In this document: one piece after another, positions 48,858 to 60,020 of the stretch
How the letters are laid out: each line of letters starts with the position of its first letter
How positions within the stretch are numbered: the first letter of the stretch is position 1
Assembly: GCF_003711515.1 (NCBI RefSeq)
Contig: NW_021167084.1
Coordinates: forward strand, 2,273,932 to 2,337,931
Source: Sodiomyces alkalinus F11
Taxonomy: Eukaryota; Ascomycota; Sordariomycetes; Glomerellales; Plectosphaerellaceae
DNA length: 64,000 nt
Direction: 5' to 3'
Made by a program: the position numbers and the translations under genes
The notes under the pieces: generated by a model
Told to the model about the DNA's origin: nothing
The model's database searches: none
Seen by the model: only the letters and a program-made list of their open reading frames with translations

Positions 48858-50349
48858 ATGAGATTCGATCCCAACGCCGACGCTTCTGCGTTGCCTAAAC
48901 GCTCCGAGCTGCCATTTATCCCTGGTGCGCCCCCCGGCGCTGCGTGGTTCTGGGGCCCAGAAGACCAACATGGCCGTCTGAACCTGTTGACGCAGGAAAG
49001 ACTTCTAAAGACAGTCGGAGAATGCGTCAAGACGGGACAGGTAATCAACTTGAGGTGAACCCCAGCCTTTTCTTGCTTTCTCCTGATCGTTGCCCCCCCT
49101 ACCCTAAAACCCGCACGCTGGTGCTGATCTGGACAACGTGGATAGCTTGCCATACGACATTCCCGGCCCGGCGCTTTTCAAGCGGGAAACATTCCACCAC
49201 AAGGTCATCAAGATGGCACCTGGGATTTACGATGAAGTGTTCGAGCTGAACCCCCAGTCGAGCAGCCAGTGGGACGGGTTCCGTCATGTAAGGGACATGG
49301 AGCCCCCGTTAAGACAACATGAAGAGAGAGTTTTCACCAACCTGATAGGGGTGATGCTAACTCGTGCTAGATGGCACATCCCGAGACAAAGCTCTTCTAC
49401 AACGGGGTAGGACTGTCTGCGATCCTGCGCTGCCGCTGCGCCGCGCACTCCGCCCGGACGAGAGCAAAATTGCTAACATCCTGTAGCTTACGAGTGAAGA
49501 GATTGACCAAGTAGATAAGAAGGGGAACCTCGTATCTCCTCGCTGCGGCGCAGGCGCATGGGGCGAGACCGGTATCGGTAAGGCATCCGGATTATGGCCC
49601 CCTTTTGACGCACCGTACACCCGCCCACTTTCTGGCTGACTCTGACTCTCTCTTCCTTCAGTCGGCCGAGGTGTCCTTCTCGACATGTACACCTGGTCGG
49701 GAGAGTCGTACGACCCTTTCACCACCCATCCGATCACGAGGGCAGACCTCGAGGCATGCGCCAAGAGCCAAGGCATCACCTTCCAGACGGGCGACATCCT
49801 CTTCATCCGCGCGGGTTGGGTGAAGAAGTACATGTCCCTGGATACCGCCGAGCGGGAGAAGCTGGCGGCTCTTCCGGGCGCTTTCGACCACACGTACGCC
49901 GGCATCGATGCCACGCCCCAAATGGTGGATTTCTTGCACGACCACTACTTTGCGGCCGCCGTGTCGGACCAGATCTGCTTCGAGATGTGGCCACCCAAGT
50001 CGCTGGGTGAGTCTGCGTTGTTGCCCCCCTGAGTTCAAAGTGAGTAAGGTAATGGTAATGGTAGCTAACAGTGGCCCGTAGCCGAGTCGCTCCACGCCTT
50101 CATGCTCCCCCTATGGGGCATGCCCATTGGCGAACTGTTCGACCTGGAAAAGTTGAGCGAGGTCTGCCGGACGGAAAAGAGATACACCTTTCTCCTGTCG
50201 AGCTCACCGGCCGTTGTTCGAGGTATGTGATGCGGCAATGAACCACATGGCATTGACCTTGACTTCTTACGTTCTGAATACTAATTTTAAGGAAACGTGC
50301 TCTTGTAGGAAGCATTGGCAGTCCAGCGAATTCTATTGCCATTCTCTGA
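48858..50349 (+). CDS. Fungal putative cyclase (kynurenine formamidase-like hydrolase)
   Basis: Seven exons: 48858-49054, 49146-49287, 49371-49406, 49487-49577, 49662-50006, 50082-50222 and 50309-50349; 330 aa. All junctions hold frame, including a 36-nt exon. The protein begins MRFDPNADASALPKRSELPF and contains NPQSSSQWDGFRH, the form that fungal cyclase-family members show where the bacterial metal-binding HxGTHxD motif would be. GVLLDMY and FQTGDILFIRAGW are further family blocks. Relatives hydrolyse cyclic imides, formyl-kynurenine or similar ring or amide bonds; with the bacterial metal motif altered, the chemistry is uncertain. It shares a divergent promoter region with the dioxygenase and is followed by the EthD gene on the same strand. 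Confidence 0.88.
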
Positions 50350-50955
50350 TCAAGTAAAGCCTCAAGCGCGACGGCGCGACGGCGCGTCGGGACTGCTCTG
50401 GGGGTTTACCCCCTTTTTCCCGCCCCAACCACATATAACACATCCATAATAAAGTGAATTCTTGAAACAATTGACAAATGTCATGTGCTGCACTACCTAA
50501 TTATCTGGTCATCTCGACCAATACCTGTGATCATCACCATCTGCTCGCACCCAGATGAAGTTCCAGCTGCGGGGCGGGAGGGGCTGGAGTAGCTGATTCT
50601 TAGGGCGTCGCGAAAGGAGTTGAGCTAATAATAAAGGGCCACTATCACCCCTAATACCTATCTATGGATACTGTGGGCAGTGGAGGGAGAACTAAGAACT
50701 ACATGTAAGGTAGACCGTAGTGCTCCCGTAGATGGGTCTCTTCGTTCATTTTCCCCTCGGGAAAACAACAACCGGCCGTGGGACACCGCGCGCGGTTATC
50801 TTCCCTTCATGTGAGCAGGAGTATAAAAGACAGGGTTGTTCATAGGGGAAAGCGTGAGGCCCCTCTCTCTCTCCCTCACACATCGTCATATTTACGGCCA
50901 TCGTTGCTTTCTTTCGTGATATTGACATACTGTCATCTCGCGGCTGGCCAGCACA
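50350..50955. promoter_or_regulatory. Intergenic with TATA-like box before the EthD gene
   Basis: A TATAAAAG sequence at 50822-50829 lies about 130 bases before the EthD reading frame and is the best TATA-box candidate in the window. The stretch from there to the frame contains no ATG at all. A CT-rich run near 50,862-50,876 fits a fungal promoter or leader. Confidence 0.5.
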
Positions 50956-51529
50956 ATATCGCAACAAAAGACCATCATCTACCGCATCACCACCTTCTTC
51001 AGGAAACGTCCCGACCTCACGGAACAACAGTTCTATGACCACTGGGGCAATGTTCACGGCCCGCTCGTCATACCCTGGGCTCTGAAGCATGGTGTCCTGG
51101 AATACACCCAGGTAACGTCTCAGCCGGCATATGGAGAATGGGGCGCGAGGAAAAGCAACATGAACATTACATTAAAACAAAGCCATCCAGTATCAAACCC
51201 CCGCCGAGCTTCGCACCCTCATAACCGCCGGCATGGACCCCGCCTTCGCAGCAGGCCTCGACTTCAACGCAGCCGCCGACTGGTATGTCGAATCGTGGGA
51301 AGGCTACCTCGCCGCGTACCACGACCCCTACTACCGACAGGTCATCGAGCCGGATGAGGACAACTTCGTCGACAAGGGCCAGACGGGCGACAAGGTGAAG
51401 GTGGTCAGGGCCGTCACCACATTGGGATACTGCCGGTATATGATCAGAGATGGCAAGCCTTCGACGGAGGTGTCGGAGGAAATCTGGAAGCGCTTCTCGG
51501 AGATTCAGGAGAGTAATAAATCGACATGA
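50956..51529 (+). CDS. EthD-domain protein without an ATG start
   Basis: Two exons, 50956-51111 and 51191-51529, 164 codons. The intron (GTAACG...CATCCAG) joins GVLEYTQ to YQTPAELRTL. EthD-domain features are clear: TIIYRITTFFRKRPDLTEQQF, then YDHWGNVHGPLV, and later GYCRYMIRDGKPS. EthD proteins are small ferredoxin-like-fold dimers; some fungal relatives act as dehydratases in pigment pathways and others sit in ether or aromatic degradation clusters. The frame is closed upstream by TGA, and the codon where a start is expected reads ATA (50956-50958, followed by SQQKTIIYR). No ATG lies between the TATA-like box and the domain. Either initiation is non-canonical, an upstream exon is unseen, or the gene has lost its start. 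Confidence 0.72.
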
Positions 51530-51643
51530 AGAGGACGGAAATAAAAGAGAAAACAATAAACGGAATCCATCAACTTATGCAACCCTATACCCTTGCTAGC
51601 ATTCGCTGCATGTGACAGGAAAAGGAGGAAAAGGAAAATCACA

Positions 51644-53564
51644 TCATTCCTTCTCCCCCTCCCCCTTAACGCCCTTCAAGTTCCCTCCATGCAGAGTGGC
51701 CGCAACCTTTTCCGTCATGAGCTTGTCCACATTCGGCGACAAAAACGCCAAAACGATAGAGACCACGCTGAACGCAATGGTCGAGTAAAACACCATCCGG
51801 TACGCGTGGACCGTCGCCCAGTTGAACGCATCCCTCCCCGCCGCGACGATGGCCTCATTCACCCCGGGCACCGCCGTCAAGTCGCCCGCCCCGGACATCC
51901 CGGCGAGGAAGGCCGGAACCGACGATTCCGGCAGTCCCGACTCGACCGCCGCCGGGCCGACCATGGCAGGGATGTTCTTCGCCAGTTCGTTCGCCAGGAT
52001 GCTGGAGTAGATGGCCGTGGCAATGGTGGCGACGCCGCCACGGACCGTCCCGGCGATGCCCACGGCCGAGCCGATGTCGCGCTGGTCTTGGATGCAGATG
52101 CCGACCATGGCGAGACCGATGCTGTCGAGATAGCCGGTGAAGAAGCAGCCGACTGTCATGAGGCCGGCCACGACGTTTTTGTTTGTCGTCGTAACACATG
52201 CCGCGGCTATAGAGGTTCGAGTTGGTTTTTCGCGGGAAAATAAGGGGCTGGGGGGACGGGGGGGCAGGGGAGGACACCCGGGGAAACTCACCACCAAGTG
52301 TTGCCGTGGACACAATCATGGAAAACACCAACTGCCATTTCTGCTTGCCAATATGGCGTCCCAAAGACGACAGCATCTGCCCAATATTTGTCCCGGCCCC
52401 GACAAGACAGGCAAGCCAGCCTCCATAATACAGATCATCCGTGTACAGCCCGAAGACCATCTGCGGCCACACAATGCTAAAGGCGTAGTACACCGAGGCC
52501 GAAAGGGCGCACAGAAAAACCAGCGCGACCCAAGCCCCGTTCTGAAAGAGGTGTATCGGGATCATGGGCGCCTCCAGCTTGGCAAACGCTTCCCACAAGC
52601 CAAAGGCGACCATCGCCGCGCCGCCGACGGCAATGGTGGCGATGACGTTGGGTGAATGCCAGGGATAGACGACGCCGCCCCAAGAGATGCCCAGGAGGAG
52701 GATGAGAAAGCCGCCGAGGAACAGGACCAAGCCGACATAGTCAAACCGCTTCGCCACATGCCGCTTCGACGTCGTCCCATGCAGCATGCGGAAGGTGGGC
52801 GGGAAGTAAAACAACACCCAGCAGACGAGGGAGAAGGCGTTCACGGCCGCGATGAGGTAGTAGCACCCGCGCCAGCCGGCCGATGTCCGCAGCACAAAGG
52901 CGTACGAAATCGCCGGCCCGATGCCCACGAAGGGAACCACGCCGACGAACACGAAGGCGTTGGCGAGGAAGCGGTGTTTCATCGGCACCAGCTCGCCCAC
53001 CACGTAGGTCACCGACAGCTGCGCCGCCGCGGCCACGCCGAGCAGCACGGTGCCGCCGATGAGGGAGGGCACGTCTTTCGCGGTGGAGCAGACGATGCAG
53101 CCCACGAGGCTGAGCAGGGTGCCGAAGATGAAGAAGTAGCGCCGCCCGAAGAGGTCGGATAGCCGCCCCACCAGCGTCTGGAAGACGGCCAGCGGGAGAG
53201 TGTAGGCGAGGGCGACCCAGGCGATTTGGGGGTTCGGTCCGATCTCCTGGTTGATGGTGCCGAGGAGAGGTGCTGCCAGAGCAAAAGATCCGACGCCCTG
53301 GCAAGTCCTGTGAGCTTCTTCTCTTCGTCTTCGTCGTCGAACTGCGAACTGGGGGAGGGAAAAGGGGGAGGGCGTTTTCTTCTTCCAACTTACTGCGGCC
53401 CAGGCAGATTGCGCCGCAAACATCGTTCCGATGAACGATGCCGATTTGAAGTAGCCCGACGGGAGCTCTCCAGTCTCCGTATCCAGGCCTACGGGGCGCT
53501 CATGATACGAGGTGACGACCTTCTCTTCATCGCGCATCTTGCTGGATCCTTGCGGGCTTGCCAT
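51644..53564 (-). CDS. MFS efflux transporter, TRI12/DHA2-like (14 spans)
   Basis: Three exons: 53564-53394, 53297-52292 and 52206-51644; 579 aa. Introns are GTAAGT...TTGCCAG and GTGAGT...CTATAG, both in frame. The protein shows the MFS loop-2 signature (GRLSDLFGRRYFF) and the TRI12-type order of spans (WRGCYYLIAAVNAFSLVCWV, GGWLACLVGAGTNIGQML, GGVATIATAIYSSILANEL). Members export toxins, siderophores or drugs, and some import; TRI12 itself exports trichothecenes, but nothing else here suggests trichothecene synthesis. The position between the EthD gene (convergent, 114 bp) and the aldolase gene (divergent, 648 bp) suggests it moves the substrate or a product of this cluster. Confidence 0.88.
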
Positions 53565-54212
53565 GTTAGTGATGTGTTTCTTTTCGAGAACAGCGAACAG
53601 CGAGAGATGCCAACTTTACTTGGCAAAATACTCTTCGGTTCCCGAATTGGCACTGCTTGCCACTTATACCGCAACACAAGCGCTCCAAGGCCAGGAGGCT
53701 CACGATCCGATGCTTTGATGTTTGACCTTGCTTTCCTTGCTGCTTCCCGGAGGACGCTTCATCTCTCGTGACCTCTTCAACCGAGTCCCTGGGAGTCTAA
53801 GCTACAGCACTAAAGCTTGTGTTGGTCTAGACCACTTCCACCCGGACTTCCCCAAATGCAGGGTCTTGCTACCGGAGCTCAGGAAAGCCCGGTTCTACGC
53901 CACGTCCGGGTCTCCTGAAGAAGAACCGCGGGGTAGCGGGGAGGCCCGGAAACCGATTATCCTAGCGTGGAGGGACGTGTTCAGCCTAACCAACCGCTCC
54001 CCCTCCGCCATCCCCCCCAGCCTACCAGTTGCGCTCGGACGAAATCCCCCTGAAGCGTAAAGGCAATTCATGGGCAGCCCATCTGACAATCATCACAAGG
54101 GTTCGAACCCACCGAAGAACTCGGCCACGACCTGTCGATATCCAAAGCAGCAACACCAAAACTCCTGCCAGAGACGTCGTGTTTCATCTACAACTCAAGA
54201 GAAATACACAGA
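53565..54212. promoter_or_regulatory. Divergent promoter between MFS and aldolase genes
   Basis: The 648-bp gap between opposite start codons. CCGG/CGG-rich stretches occur at about 53,888-53,960, a plausible landing zone for the cluster's Zn2Cys6 protein, but no spaced CGG pair is conclusive. A GGGTTCGAACCC palindrome at about 54,099-54,110 resembles a tRNA B box, but no tRNA fold can be drawn around it. Confidence 0.4.
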
Positions 54213-55007
54213 ATGGCGACCTTCGCATCCGCCTCGCCCTCGGCCCCCCTCCTGGGCTCATACCTCATGCTCTCGAGCACGCTCCTCGCCTACACCCTCG
54301 GCGGCGCCGGCTTCGACTGGGTCCTCATCGACATGGAACACTCCCCCCTGTCCCCCGCCGACGCCACCGCCCTGGTCCACGCCGTGTCGGTGGCCTCGCG
54401 CAACAAGACCGTCACCTTCGTGCGCACGCCGTCGTCCGGCGTCGAGTACGTCAAGTGGGCGCTCGACAGCGGCGCGAACGGCATCGTCGTGCCCATGATC
54501 CAGTCGCGCGAGCAGGCCGAGGCCGTCGTCTCCCACGCGCGCTACCCGCCGGCGGGTCAGCGCAGCTTCGGCCCCTTTTACGCGCCCTACGCCAACCTCG
54601 CCGGCGACGGGACGCTGACGGGCTATGCGGCGGAGACGGCGAAGGACGTCTCGGTGATATTGATGATCGAGTCCGCCGCCGGGGTGGAGAATGCGGAGGG
54701 GATCATGAGCACGCCGGGGATCAGTGGCATCTTCGTCGGACCGGTTGATCTTCGTCTGTCTCTTGGACTGTCTGGGCCTCATGGTGAAGAGGCGGCCTAT
54801 CTTCAGGCGCTGGGGAAGATAGCCCAGCTCGGGCAGCAGCTGGGCGTGAAGGTCGGGATCTTCGTGGCACAGCCTGACGTGATGCCCAGGTTGCAACGCT
54901 TGGGGTATTCCTACTTTCTTGTTGGAGGGGACGTTATGTTTGCCGGGAATGGTGCACGGGCTGCGTTGACAGCGGCGAAAGATGTCCTTCGGGATTCCAA
55001 GATATAA
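54213..55007 (+). CDS. HpcH/HpaI aldolase family protein
   Basis: Single exon, 264 aa, in GC-rich codons. The (beta/alpha)8 class II pyruvate-aldolase features are present: FDWVLIDMEHSPLSP near the N-terminus, the FVRTPS arginine strand, GANGIVVPMIQSREQAEAVV, the metal-binding glutamate in ILMIESAAGVENAEGI, and GPVDLRLSLGL with the second metal ligand Asp. Bacterial HpcH/HpaI cleaves 4-hydroxy-2-oxo-heptanedioate into pyruvate and succinic semialdehyde at the end of homoprotocatechuate degradation; fungal members probably act on related 2-oxo acids. It is divergent from the MFS gene and convergent with the transcription factor gene, whose 3' end is 175 bp away. The length is complete for the family. 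Confidence 0.9.
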   Translation: MATFASASPSAPLLGSYLMLSSTLLAYTLGGAGFDWVLIDMEHSPLSPADATALVHAVSVASRNKTVTFVRTPSSGVEYVKWALDSGANGIVVPMIQSREQAEAVVSHARYPPAGQRSFGPFYAPYANLAGDGTLTGYAAETAKDVSVILMIESAAGVENAEGIMSTPGISGIFVGPVDLRLSLGLSGPHGEEAAYLQALGKIAQLGQQLGVKVGIFVAQPDVMPRLQRLGYSYFLVGGDVMFAGNGARAALTAAKDVLRDSKI

Positions 55008-55182
55008 CGGTCAATAGCAAAAAAGCGTGATTCGCATGTAGAGTGAGCAAGAACACACCCGATGAAAGCGTGATCTGCCGCAATTCCAGGACAGAATTAT
55101 AGCTCCTGGTAGGCATAGGCATTATTGAGCGTGCAACCTCCTTCCCAAAGCCTTCAGTAGACAATAATTTCCGGCAAAAAAC

Positions 55183-57503
55183 TCAAGAATATACCGATGC
55201 GTCTTCGGATGCTTGCGTCAACGGGTTCTGCGTTATGGCTGCCCCCAACTCGTCCTGAAAACTCGCAAAACAACCCGGGACTTCCGAGGCGTCGTGGAGA
55301 CTCTCCCCAGTCTGATCTTGCATGAAATTAAAGTCCGCCCACGGCAGCGCCGGACCCGGGTCACTCTCGTCCTTGGCCGTATCCCCGGTCTCCAATCTCT
55401 GTAGCATGAGCTCTATGCTCTCGCTGGTGGATCTGTAGGCTTCCCGCGCCGGCGCGAAGGTTGTGGTCATCTGCTTCAGGGTACGGTTCAGGCTCTGCAG
55501 ATGGGCTACGCCTTCGACGAGCTCGTTGGCGGGTAGCGTCTGGAGGTGATTCGTCAGGGCCTGGGCGGCCAGCGTAGCCCACTGCAGGCCGGTTGACTGC
55601 AGCTGCCGGATGTCCTCTCGGTGACGAAGCATCTCGAAGATCTTTGCTATTTGGACGGCAGCAGAGGCTACCGTCTCCCGAGACCTAGATCTGCCCGATG
55701 CCTCTTCGTCGGCGAAATCCGACGCAGGATACGAGTCGGGCGAGTCATACATGTTCGGAGGGAATGCGCGATGTCGGTGCAGGACGATCTGGGTGACGCT
55801 GAGGTGGAGATGAAGCACGAGAAGGAAGTAATATTTGTCGCCTCCACCACTGCTGAACGGACCCCTCGCGATCCTCTCGGGGAGTCGGGAGAACCAGTTT
55901 TTGATTCGGTGGTCCAGCTGGTCGATGGTCGCATACATATTCGACGTCGGCCGAGGGGGTCCGGATTCGTAAAGGGCGTCGGTGACTTCGCGCGCCAGTT
56001 CCATCAGGTCAAGGAGCGACTCGTGCACCTGGGCCTCAAACGACGGCTCAGCAGAGATTACGGCGGCGGAGCGAGCAAAGGCGGCAGCCAACCGAGACAT
56101 GCCCAGAACATGTGTCTTGATGGTCAAGGGTCGTTGTAGTAATATGGCCCCTAAAAAAAGCAGAGTGAGCTCTAATCAGATGATGTTGGAAACTCGCTCG
56201 GGTTATCGGTATTTGACTTTTGACTTCACTTACAGTATTGATCTTGCACGGATGCAATCCACGTCAGCCAGTGGCGAACCTCGATTTGCTCGTCGGTCAA
56301 TTCGGTAGTCGAGCACGATGCAAGGTCGAGCGAGAGCTCGAAGAGAAGCTTGGAGGCCATGGACGAATAGATGAAGCCAGACATCTCATTGCCCGAGTCG
56401 ATTTCGACCTCTGCAAGGATGAGGAGAGTCTGAACGGTAGAGATGTCTCGGGAGTACACCTCGGATTCGAACGCCTTCTTGGCGGCCGTGGCTAGTACAT
56501 TCTCGCCATCAGGCCGAATATATGCTGTGATGACCTCTGACCGAGTCGCGTACCGAAGGGCACCAGCCAGAACAGCGAGCAGAAGAGAGCGGGGCGGAGG
56601 GGTTTCGCCGGTCGTGGGGTCCATTCCGGCCATGAATTCTCTTTGCGATATGAATTTCAACATGAGCTGGAACTTGTGGAAAAAGAGGCCAAGCAGGTAG
56701 TCGACAACTGGCGGAGGAACGTTGAGGGGGTCCAATTCCTGCCCTGAAGATGTCGGACGGAGCATGAGCGAAGAAGGAGGAGGAGGATTCGAATGAGGAG
56801 AATGATGAGGCGGAGGATTCGACGCTGCCCATTTGAACGACGAGTTGTCGTTTGTACCAGACGAGTGACCCGAAGGTTGGGAAGGTTGGGCGGCCGTCGG
56901 CTTTGGGCCGCTGGCCTCTGCACTGTTGAGCGACTCGAAAGTCAGACTCAGACTGGTGCCGCTAGGGCAGGACAGAGCGGCGGAGGAGAAATCGTCGACG
57001 ACTTCCGAGAGTACGGACGGATTCGAATCAGGCATCGGATGCAGCCACTGGGTGGAAGTGCGGTCCATAAGACTAACGGGCACTTGCAAAGCCGAAAACG
57101 ATGATGCTGTGGCTTGGCCCTCGGCTAGAGCGACTTCAAGCATTTGAACTCTTCTCATTAGAGCCTCTGCTTGGGGTTTGTAATGACCCCTGAGATGGTG
57201 AGCAAATACGGCCTCTATGCACCCACGGAACCCGCAGTCTCCGAGTAGAAAAAAAGGAGAAGGAAAAAAAAAAAAAAAAAAAAAAGCCATCAGTGCATAC
57301 CGGTTGCGTTTCTTGCTTGGCATCTCGCACTCAATCGCTCTCTGCTTGCATTGTGTGCAGGACCGTTGGCCAGGCAGACCATCACATTTGGACCTCTTCG
57401 CACGGCAGTGATTACAGGCGACCGAAGCTCGCACGCGTTTTCTGCTGGCGATGCTGCTGGGTGCCTGTGTCTCTTCGGGTTGCGGTTGCGGTTGTTCCGT
57501 CAT
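55183..57503 (-). CDS. Zn2Cys6 transcription factor with fungal-specific TF domain
   Basis: Three exons: 57503-57301, 57189-56234 and 56150-55183; 708 aa. The zinc cluster is complete with Cys at 30, 33, 40, 49, 52 and 59 (spacing 2-6-8-2-6), preceded by a basic RKRVRASVA. Splicing across a T-rich first intron joins KKRNR to GHYKPQAEALMRRVQMLE, the linker and short coiled coil that set dimer and half-site spacing. The middle domain includes PPVVDYLLGLFFHKFQLMLKF and the third-exon junction DQYWAILLQRPL, both typical of the fungal-specific TF domain. Such proteins bind CGG half-sites and respond to small inducers. Lying at the edge of the catabolic genes, it is the natural candidate for their local activator. 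The C-terminus is acidic and probably activating. Confidence 0.9.
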
Positions 57504-60020
57504 GATGGGTTGGAAGCAGGCAAAAGTTCGAGTTTCGGTGGTTGGACAACTGGTCCATTCAGGGAGAAAACTCCCCGTAAAAGGTGAAGATGTCCATCCA
57601 CTCCACGATATAAAAGAACCCCAATGGCCTCATCACAGACAGCCCCATGAAACCGGGAGACGTCAGCCGGCCTGGCGTGCAGCACGATGCCGATGCAGTA
57701 CAAAGCGTAGACGGTGAAGTTGTTAGTTCCCAAGGAATGACTCCACTAGAGGACGAAGACGCAGGGTGCCAAATGCGGGTTGGGGGGGGGGCGTTGCGTC
57801 GAGGCTACCATGGGGGGCCACTGGCAACTGGCTAAGGTACTGTAAACAGTTAGTGCTCGTAGTAGTCTCGTAGCGAACCCAGCCACCGCGCTAGTGATCT
57901 CGTCCAGAGACAGGGGTCCATATGACCAGCTCGTGAACTAATGAGGTAGGTAGGAGATGTGACCAGTCTGGGAGGCCGGGGTGTGAAGGGGCGTCAGACA
58001 TCCCCTGGACCATCGCAGCTTCGTCAGGTCATTGAGGAGCGTGGATTCCAATCCACCACTGGAACAATATTAGTCCCAGAAAATAGCACTCTTCACAGCC
58101 AACGACCTGACCTAGAAGGTGTAGGCTGTTTTTGTTTTCATTGGAGACTCCGTTTGGATTGTGATTCTCTCAGTTGCCTGAAAGGTAGCTGAATGGTGGG
58201 GATAAATTCCAGTCGAAGATATCCGCAGGCCCTGGAGCGGACAGCAAAAGAGGGGGGTTTTGTCATTACTAATTTTAACACCTGCCGAGATCTTTGTTAC
58301 GGACAAAGCTGAGTACGTAATCAGGGCAACACGTGTAATTATGTAATGACGATTTGGTTACCTTAGGTGCCTATTCTCGATACCTCTGATAAGGGCAGGA
58401 GATTTTCGCCGTCTTATCTCGTCTTACCTAATTCGCGCCTTGTGCTTAAGGTAGACCGTAGGTACACACCTATGGATCCTTGACGCACTACGAAATAATT
58501 ACGAAGTAACGCCCGACAGAGAAAGTCACCTCCCATCAGTCATTAGTCATCAGATCTGTTGCGTGGCCCCAGGCTGAAGAAAGAATTCCGAGGTTGGGAC
58601 TTGGGATCCTCCATCCAACGATGAACCGTAGCATAACCCTCAACCCTTTTAGAGCCATTCACAACCTTCGCCGTATACTCCGTACCTTAATTAGCATTGT
58701 GTTCCAACCGACCACCGACCACCGACCGCCGACCATCGACCTCCGTCGTCCCTTCTCCAGTCGAGTCGGCGCCACCTGTCGGAGGACCCGCATCTTCACC
58801 CTCCTCCCCTTTTCCCTCCTATGACTCGATGCGTGTCATTTGACATTCCTTCCACACACCCACTCGACGAATACACTTCCAAAACACTCGTGACGACGTC
58901 GCCTCTACGAATACAACCGTAGAAAAGAGAACCGAACTGAACCGAGCCGAACCGAGCCGACGACGAAACTCCTGCCTATTCGTATACTCGGATCGATCCT
59001 GACTGCAAAAACGACGTTGACGTCGACGTCAACTTCTCACTGCCGGTTGCCGACGACGCCTTCGCTTCTGGCCAAGTGATCCATGGCAACAACGATTCTT
59101 ATTGTACAACACAGCTTTCCCATTTGTACGTATGCCTGCAAGGGCTCTTTTTGTTTTCTTGTTGTTGTTGTCGTTGTCGTTGTCGTTGTTGTTGTCGCTG
59201 TCGTTGTTGTTGTCGCTGTCGTTGTTGTCGCTGTCGTTGTTGTCGCTGTCGTTGTTGTTGTCGCCTGTTCTCTCTGAGCCTCCACATCTCCTTGTCTGGC
59301 AGTTCCCATATGTAATTTTCCTGTTTCCATGCACTAGTGGTATTGCTTTAGCTTTGGCCTTGAGGGTGAGCTATGAGCTTTACTTTGGCCTGGTGTGGGC
59401 ATTTCACTCCTCCACCTTTGGGCCTTGCCTATAATGACAATCGCAAAATCACCACCACAGCGCACATCACTCAATGGTTTTTGCTTCCCCCTCTCCTCCC
59501 TTCCTGCTTCTTGCATGCACCTTTTCTCCCCTTTTCCTGCTCTACGGATTGTTGCCCTGCCTTTCGGAGTACACTCCCCAGCAACGCCAACAAAGGCAGG
59601 CAGTCGACCGGCTAATACTTTAAACCACATGACACTCTATGCTCTATTTTGCCTCACTCACTGCAAGCTTCAAACGTGTTCTACTTCCTGCCTCTTCCAG
59701 AGCTGTTGCTGACCCCAACCTTCTACCATGCATAGCCTTGATCTCGGCCCACGAAGCGCTTTCGATACCCACGACTCCTTTTTTGCCTTTGCCCTGTTTT
59801 TCGGCGTGAACCTATAGACAGCCTTCCAACTCCCGCTCTTTCGTCAGTCCCTTCGCCAAACCACGCTTCGAGCTTCGCATGGTCGACTGTCCACCCGACT
59901 GGTTGGAGATACAATTGTCTACCAAGAGAAAGCGCAGGCACGCGTTCCCTGCTGCCGTGACGTAGCCCTACCCGAGTCGACAGATTCGACAGGCGCAGAA
60001 GCAGACGCGAATCCGCAAAC
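57504..60020. other. Divergent intergenic region between the TF and SAPS genes
   Basis: 2.5 kb holding both promoters. It has a TACTCCGTA motif (58676-58684), GGTAGGTAGG near 57945, a G9 run near 57782, and a trinucleotide repeat block at 59161. Frames at 59.0-59.3 kb are translations of that repeat. No gene is supported; the last several hundred bases are pyrimidine-rich and probably the SAPS leader. Confidence 0.55.
59161..59264. repeat. Imperfect GTT/GTC/GCT trinucleotide repeat block
   Basis: About 104 bases of three-base-period repeat with a higher-order unit of GTTGTTGTCGCTGTC that recurs with small length changes. It lies about 760 bases upstream of the SAPS start and does not belong to any called frame. 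Confidence 0.85.

Noticed and set aside
51644..53564. Trichothecene cluster suggested by the TRI12-type transporter
   Set aside because: No terpene cyclase, P450 or acetyltransferase is present; TRI12-like transporters are widespread outside toxin clusters.
54090..54120. GGGTTCGAACCC resembling a tRNA B box
   Set aside because: On neither strand can a five-pair T stem, anticodon arm or acceptor stem be drawn around it.
59037..59334. Overlapping open frames on both strands at the GTT/GTC block
   Set aside because: They translate to homopolymer or two-residue repeats in every frame, the mark of a microsatellite rather than a gene.
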